64,000 nt of DNA from Tenrec ecaudatus (lineage: Eukaryota > Chordata > Mammalia > Afrosoricida > Tenrecidae). The number at the start of each line of letters is the position of its first letter. Position 1 is the first letter of the stretch. Shown here piece after piece: positions 58,473-64,000 of this stretch. Under the pieces are notes generated by a model that saw nothing but the letters and a program-made list of their open reading frames with translations, searched no databases and was not told the origin of the DNA. The stretch is from NCBI RefSeq assembly GCF_050624435.1, contig NC_134542.1, positions 112,761,677 to 112,825,676 of the forward strand, given 5' to 3'. Both the position numbers and the translations under genes were made by a program.

Positions 58473-58940
58473 TTATATCGACAAAGGGAGCAATCCATAT
58501 GGGTATTGACCTAATCTCAGGGACTCATGTCAGGGGAGCAGGAGTGCCTACTTCTTGACTCATTTGTAAAAATGACTTTGTCTTAACCCATTTTCTCTTC
58601 GATTTTTAAACTATGTTTCTGGAAACAGCTACTTTCACCGAGAGTGGGCAGTCTGAAGATTCTTGGAGAAATATCAGATAATTCTGACCACTGACCCGTA
58701 ATGGATCACTGCAAGACCAAGCCCTGCTTCTGGCTTAGCCTACCTTTAGTTCCCCGATAACCCTGCTAACAGTGAAGAGCACTGTCGCTGTGCCCAGCTG
58801 CTTGAGATGCTGCCCTTTTCAGCCCTGTCTCTCCCTCCATCAGCAGAGCAGTTAATATCATCCTTTGAACTTGTTGCCTCACCAACTCAAGTTACTCTTA
58901 TTCTCAATCTCTTTTTATCTAGAAGTTTTCAATACTCTTG
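58473..58940. other. Unassigned sequence
   Basis: No recognised feature. Confidence 0.5.
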
Positions 58941-58944
58941 AAAG

Positions 58945-59290
58945 TACCCATTGATTTCCAAAAGGACAAACCTGTCTTGGAAGAAGTACAGCTAGAATGC
59001 TCCTTAGGGCAAGGATGGGGAGACTTTGTCCTACATACTTTGATCGGGTTGTCAGGGAGACAAGTCCTTGGAGAAAGACATCATGGTTGGTAGAGGGGCA
59101 GCAAAGCAGAGGAAGACCTTCAACCAGATGGGTTGAGTAGGTGGCTGCAGCAATGGCGCAGGAACATTGGCAAGGAGGGTGACGGTCAAGGCAGTGTTTC
59201 ATTCTGTGGTGCATCGGGTCATTATGGGTCTGAGCAGACTCAAGGGCATCTAACCACCACCACTACCACAACAACAACAGCAACAACAAC
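58945..59290 (+). pseudogene. RTE LINE 3' end
   Basis: CCTGTCTTGGAAGAAGTACA at 58971, GGAGAAAGACATCATGGTTG at 59073, AGAGGAAGACCTTCAACC at 59108, and the end GGGCATCTAACCACCACC followed by an AAC-rich tail (59268-59290). The tail touches the L1 3' UTR that follows. Confidence 0.88.
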
Positions 59291-59291
59291 T

Positions 59292-61690
59292 CTTGAATAA
59301 TACACTGGCATGGGGCAGCAAACCAACAGAAGAAAGCAATACAGAGGACAGCTCTATCTGAAGATAGAGCCCGGGGAGAGAGTCATGTCTGTCCATACCC
59401 CACAGTAGCAAAGAGAGAGAGAGAGAGAACCTCATCATGGCCCACCAAGCCCTGGAGACCACATCCCTGCTCACAACAGCCACTGAACAGAGATGACTGT
59501 AGGGCCAGCCCCACCATGAGATGCAACATTCCCTCACTGACCCATAGCACTATGGAGACCAGCACTGGAGACACTGTGCATAAATTATGCCCGGTCTGCC
59601 CCATTGAGGTAGTTAGTTTATTGTGCCAACCTGGCCAATACACACATGTGGGCTTAATTGAAGGGCAGAGGGATAAATGGCTCGGTGAACCTCGCCTTTC
59701 TACTTTTTAGGTCTCTTGCTTTCTGATGGTTGGACCAGGGTGCAGCTGCTTTAGCCAGTTCTCTGCTTTTGCATGCAAGGCTCACTTCCTGTAAGACATC
59801 CCCAAAGAGAAGCTGCATGGACCTACCTTGATGCAGCTCTGGGTGCTGGAGCAGCCAAGTGGAGACACCTGCCAGCGCTGAGATGCTTACACGCTCACTG
59901 ACCTGGCTCTCCTCCTGCAGTCGGTGGCATTGCAACTGTTTTGTGAGATGGAGGAGGATTTTGTGGATTGGTGTTGGACATATGGATTAATGGGTTAATA
60001 TTGGAGTAGTGGGCTTGGGAAGCACTGGGTTGGGATGTTTTCTTGATGCACACTTAACATTTATATAAAACTCTCTCTTCTACATGAGTTTATGTGGATT
60101 TGTTTCTTTAAAGTACCCAGACTAACACATCCATGCACAGCACGGTGAAATGCAAAGGAGTGCAAAAGGGCAGCAAGGGGAGCTAAGTAACCAAGTCCCC
60201 GAGGAATCCTGAAAATAGACTTCTGGGTTGGAGGACAGGGTTTGGAATCTCATCAGACTTGATCAGAAAACATACAGAAATATCAGCAGAGAGACTTGGA
60301 ATGATCTTTTTTCCCCCTTGTTTATTTTTTGGTTTTGCTTTTTTCCTTTTGTTCTTTGTCTAACTATATATTATAGGCAGGACAAACAATACCAAGGAGA
60401 ACACAATGGGACAGGCAGTTCTGGGGGGACATGAGAGAGGGGCGGGGAGTTTGGAGGCAACAAACTCAGGAATAAAAGAACAAGAGATCTAAATTTGATT
60501 GCGAGGAGGGTGTAGAATGCATGGTGGGGCTTAATCAAGCGCAATGTATCCGAGAGGAATTACTGATAGCCAATGGAGGGGGTGAGCATGATAGTAGGAT
60601 AGGAGGAAGGTGAAAGGAAATAGAGGAAAGAAATAGGCAAAGGCTATTGATAGAGGTATAGCTTTAGGCATGTATATATGTAAATATACTATTTTAGAAT
60701 GAAAGAGCTAGAGACCGATACACATATACTTCTATGTTAAGTTGTAAGATAATGGAGAGATCAGACCTCTACTCAAGGTCTCTGTTAACACAAGAACACT
60801 TTGTTCTAATAATCTGGCACTCACCTTCCAGACACGATCACTGAAAACAACATGGGTGCATAAGCAAATGTGGTGAAGCGAGCGGATTGGGCCCGGCTTA
60901 ACAAAGCTACAGCTTCTGAGGTCTTAAAGGCTTGAAGTTAAATAAGCAGTCATCCAGTTAAATAAGCCCACATGGAAGAAGCACGCCAGTTTGTGCGATC
61001 ATGAGGTGCTGAAGGGATCAGGTATCAGGTTTCAAAAGATCCAAAGCAAACAACTACATTGATGTAAATGAGTGGCGACCCAAAGCCCATCTGTAGACAA
61101 TTGACTATCCCCCACAGAAGGGTTATAAGTTAGGGATGATTCATACAAGGTGCAGTATAGCACTGAGGAAACACACAACATTCCTCTAGTTCCTGAATGC
61201 TTCCCCACCCCACCTCCCTCACTACCATGACCCAGTTCTACCTTACAAATCTAGCTAGACCAGAAAACACACATTGGTACAGATAAGAACTCTCAATACA
61301 TGAAATTCAGAACAGATACAACCCTCAGGAACAGAAGTGGGAGAAGCAATATCTTGAGGATAAGGGGATGGTCAGGGAGGGGGAAGGGGGAGAAAGGGGG
61401 AACCCATCACAAGATTGGCTATAACAGAAATGTGGGTGAAGGGAACCAATAGATGGTGTAAGATGTGAACTAATAGTAATAATATATTATTGATCATGGA
61501 TTCACGAGGGTGGGAGTGTTGGGGAGGGAGGGAGGGAGGAAAAAGAGTAGGTTATACCAAAGGGTCAAGTAGAAAGTGTTTTGGAAATGATGTTGACAAC
61601 ATCTGTACAAATATGCTTGATGCAATTGATATATGGAATGTTATAAGAGCTGTAAGAGCCCCCAATAAACTGATTTTAAAAAACCCAAAC
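59292..61690 (+). repeat. Tenrec-type L1 3' UTR (copy K), with nested LTR
   Basis: The G-rich 5' block starts near 59295 and carries GGGCCAGCCCCACCATGAG at 59501. It is split at 59604 by an LTR and resumes at 60135 with AGTCCCCGAGGAATCCTG (60195). The GGTCTTAAAGGCTTGAAG block is at 60921, and a polypurine tract lies near 61370-61400. It ends CCCCCAATAAACTG near 61660. About 1.87 kb without the LTR. Confidence 0.87.
59605..60129 (+). mobile_element. Solo LTR (ERVL-like), 525 bp, nested in L1
   Basis: It starts TGAGGTAGTTAGTTTATTG and ends CAGACTAACACA. The flanks CCCAT (59600-59604) and TCCAT (60130-60134) form a 5-bp target duplication with one change. It is related to the 54942 LTR over the last half. 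No internal viral sequence. Since it sits in an L1 3' UTR of the lineage-specific family, it is younger than that L1 copy. Confidence 0.78.
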
Positions 61691-61701
61691 TTACAAAACG
61701 A

Positions 61702-61705
<4 letters not shown>

Positions 61706-61748
<43 letters not shown>
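61706..61748. repeat. (TATC)n microsatellite
   Basis: About 11 tandem TATC units. A short complementary ATAGATAGATAG run follows at 61760-61771, which could pair with it. Confidence 0.96.
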
Positions 61749-61774
61749 AAGAAATGGCATAGATAGATAGGTAA

Positions 61775-62320
61775 ATTGATGATAGATAGGCAAGCTGAAT
61801 TTCTGATCCTTATTTTTGAATAATATATTTGCAAGTTTCTCATCTACTTCAAGAGCAGAGGTGATTGGGTAGGACATGCGTTGACGCAGCATCTCAGTGT
61901 GGTTGAGTTCTTTTCATGGTGAGGTTTTGCTTTCATTGAGATGGCTTGGGGTGCATTGGCTCAAGTCATGTCCATTCTAACCTTCCTGGTTTTTTTTTTC
62001 TTAATCCCCGCCCCCCCCCCCCCCCCCAGCACTGGGGCTCTTACTGCTAGCATTCTTTTCAAGTTCACTGCTCCTCCTTGGAAGGAAGCGTCTTCGTTTT
62101 CTTGGGGACAGTCCTGCTGCTTGCTCTCTTTGGGAAGAAATTTAGACTTTATCTTGGGCATTTCAAGATCACTGCTAGCCAATTCTTCGTGGCAAGAAGG
62201 TTTCCTCTTCAGTTTTGGGGAGAGCAGAACTGGGTGGGTCTTCCATTTAATTTTCCCCTGGAGCCTCTTGGGCCCTTCACTCTGTCTGCTTTGGGGGACT
62301 CCCACCCATCTCCTCACACT
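61775..62320. other. Unassigned sequence with long C-run
   Basis: Contains a run of about 18 C at 62010-62028. An open frame of 144 codons (61941-62375) passes through this run, so it is not credible as a gene. Confidence 0.5.
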
Positions 62321-62328
62321 CGTTAGGG

Positions 62329-62522
62329 CAGCTGTTCTCAACCTGTGGATCGCAACTCCTTTGGGAGCTGAATAACCCTTTCACAAAGGGTCGCCTGATT
62401 CATAACAGTAGCAATATTACAGTTATGAAGTAGCAACGAAAATGATTTTATGGTTGGGGGGTCACCGCAACATGAGGAGCTGTATGAAAGGGCCACGGCA
62501 TGAGGAAGGCTGAGAACCGCTG
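62329..62522 (+). mobile_element. SPIN-type hAT transposon, non-autonomous, 194 bp
   Basis: The ends are CAGCTGTTCTCAACC and GCTGAGAACCGCTG. The internal text (GGGTCGCCTGATTCATAACA, TACAGTTATGAAGTAGCAAC, TTTATGGTTGGGGGGTC) follows the SPIN non-autonomous consensus in order. The 8-bp flanks are CGTTAGGG (62321-62328) and CCTTAGGC (62523-62530), six of eight identical with a shared TTAG core. The copy lacks the middle part present at 38858. Confidence 0.93.
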
Positions 62523-62591
62523 CCTTAGGCTTTCCGCTGCTCTCTGAAGTCAGGAGTGGCACTACCGCCAGCCACTGCTTTCACTTTCTTA

Positions 62592-63768
62592 AAATTAAAG
62601 GATCACCTTATTGGGCGCTCTTACAACTCTTACTACAATCCACACATCAATTGTATCAGGCATATTTATACATATGATGTCATCATTCTTTTCCAGACAA
62701 TTACTTTCTATTGAGCCCATGGTATCAGGTGCTCCCTCCCACCCTCATGACCCCTTGATTGATTATAAACTATTATTATTTTCATATCTCGCATCAACTG
62801 CTGTCTTCCTTCCCCCATGGTTTCTGTTGTTCTTCCCCCTGGAAGGGTGTGTGCGTGCTTATGTGCCAATCATTGCAATCAGTTCCCTCTTCCACACCTC
62901 CTCTCTCCCTCTTCCCCCTACCCTTTTGGTATTGCTAATCCATTCCTGCTCCTGGATTCCATGTGTCATGAACATTATCTCTTGTCTATATCTGTGTACA
63001 TGCTCCGGTCCAGTCCAGAGTGACAAGCAGCACTAGTGGCATGATAGTGGGGGTGAGGAAGCCTCAAGGAACCAGAGAAATATTGTGTGTTCCATCAATG
63101 CTCTACTGCACCCTGGTTGACTCATTCCTTCCTTGAAAACCCTCTGTGGGGTGTTGTACCATTTTCTACAGTTGGGCTTTGGATCTCTGCTCTGACGCCC
63201 CTTGTTCTCATCACGTGTTGTGGTTGGTTTGCTTGTTGTTGGTTATAAAGCTTCTGATGCCTGCTACTTGGGCCTGATGACACCTCATGATCCCACCGGC
63301 TGGTGTGCTTCTTCCCTGTGGGCTCATTGCTTCACTGTTGGATCGGTGCTTGTTTAACTTCAAGCCTTTAAGACCCCAAACACTATATATTTTAATAGCC
63401 AGGCACCATCTGCTTTCTTCACCACATTTGCTTATGTACCCATTTTGTCTTCAGCGATTGTGCTGGGGTGGGGAGTGTGGGGTGAGCATCACACAATGCC
63501 AGTTTGTTTTTTGTTTTTTACACAATGCCAGTTTGTTAGAACAAAGTGTTCTTGCATTAAGGGAGGGTATGAGCTGAGGCCCTAGGTCTATCTACAATCT
63601 TTAAGTATTGCCTTATATATATGTACATAGGTCAACATCTCTATTTTTATGGATCAATGTATTTACATAAGTACACACCTCTGCTTATACCTCTATCTAT
63701 AACTTTGCTTCTTAGATTCTACCACTGTTTCCTTTTGCCTTCCTCCTGCCCCCCCACCACATACCCTC
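62592..63768 (-). repeat. Tenrec-type L1 3' UTR (copy L), 5' truncated
   Basis: Antisense: GATCACCTTATTGGGCGC (terminus), the pyrimidine tract near 62725-62760, GCCTTTAAGACCCCAAAC at 63364, CACCACATTTGCTTATG at 63421 and CACCTTCCTCCTGCCC-like text near 63735. A small duplication (CACAATGCCAGTTTGTT) occurs at 63492 and 63522. Confidence 0.85.
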
Positions 63769-63904
63769 TTCCTGTTTCTCCACCATCTGAGCTACCTTGA
63801 CAGCTCTTTCATCTGCCTGGACCACTCCTCCTACATCATGTCCAGATACTTCAGGGGGATCTGCCCAGTATCCTAGAAGGATAGTTGCTCCTTGACTTGC
63901 TCTA

Positions 63905-63934
63905 AAATCCCCACCCACCCACCCACCCACCCCA
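63905..63934. repeat. (CCCA)n microsatellite
   Basis: About seven tandem CCCA/CCAC units. Confidence 0.93.
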
Positions 63935-63954
63935 ATTACACGTGCGTACCTCAG

Positions 63955-64000
63955 AGAACCAATCCGTTGGAGTGGAGTTAAGGCTTTCAGCTGCTGGGCC
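63955..64000 (+). repeat. AfroSINE head, cut by window end
   Basis: GGAGTGGAGTTAAGGCTTTC then AGCTGCTGGGCC matches the head of other AfroSINEs. The remainder lies outside the window. Confidence 0.5.

Noticed and set aside
61706..61748. Possible CRISPR-like direct repeats
   Set aside because: A 4-bp tandem microsatellite without spacers in a mammalian genome.
61941..62375. 144-codon plus-strand frame
   Set aside because: It runs across an 18-nt C-run and into the SPIN element, so continuity is accidental.

Overview
The window is a gene-poor, repeat-dense piece of a mammalian nuclear genome. No intact protein-coding gene or convincing exon of a host gene was found on either strand. Open reading frames are short, lack domain structure, or fall in low-complexity DNA. 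What can be read is a fossil record of transposable elements. Three repeat classes together point to an afrotherian, most likely a tenrec such as Echinops telfairi: about 28 tRNA-derived SINEs of AfroSINE type, decayed LINEs of the RTE1/BovB type known from afrotherians, and two copies of a SPIN-type hAT transposon. SPIN is known in tenrec but in few other mammals. The species call is inference from recalled families, not a database match.

Layout. 1-6 kb: a broken L1 with a possible 5' UTR start, the 3' half of ORF2 and a long 3' UTR. 6.7-11.8 kb: a nearly full-length dead RTE LINE (+), split by a nest of (CA)n, an AfroSINE and RTE fragments of both orientations. 12-18.2 kb: ancient L1 ORF2 carrying younger L1 3'-UTR insertions. 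18.2-21 kb: AfroSINEs. 21.2-21.7 kb: a 501-bp solo LTR with a 6-bp target duplication. 22.3-23.8 kb: two L1 3' ends, one with an inverted 5' part. 24.05-24.6 kb: a 549-bp terminal-inverted-repeat DNA transposon. 25-38 kb: mostly unassigned sequence with AfroSINEs, RTE pieces and a U6 retropseudogene. 38.9-39.2 kb: SPIN copy 1. 39.6-46.6 kb: RTE, AfroSINE and two long L1 3'-UTR copies. 47-53 kb: AfroSINE, RTE, L2-like and MIR remnants. 54.0-55.8 kb: a full-length dead mariner with a solo LTR inside its transposase. 55.8-57.0 kb: RTE. 58.9-61.7 kb: RTE, then an L1 3' UTR with another solo LTR nested inside. 62.3-62.5 kb: SPIN copy 2. 62.6-63.8 kb: L1 3' UTR (-).

The elements share machinery rather than forming a pathway. 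The L1 enzyme plausibly made the L1 copies and the U6 retropseudogene (poly(A), 13-15 bp target duplications). RTE plausibly supplied the enzyme for AfroSINEs, whose tails resemble the RTE 3' end. The mariner, the small inverted-repeat element and SPIN are cut-and-paste transposons. I see no previously undescribed functional system. The points of most interest are the nesting order, structural variants in the L1 3' UTR family and the horizontally mobile DNA transposons.
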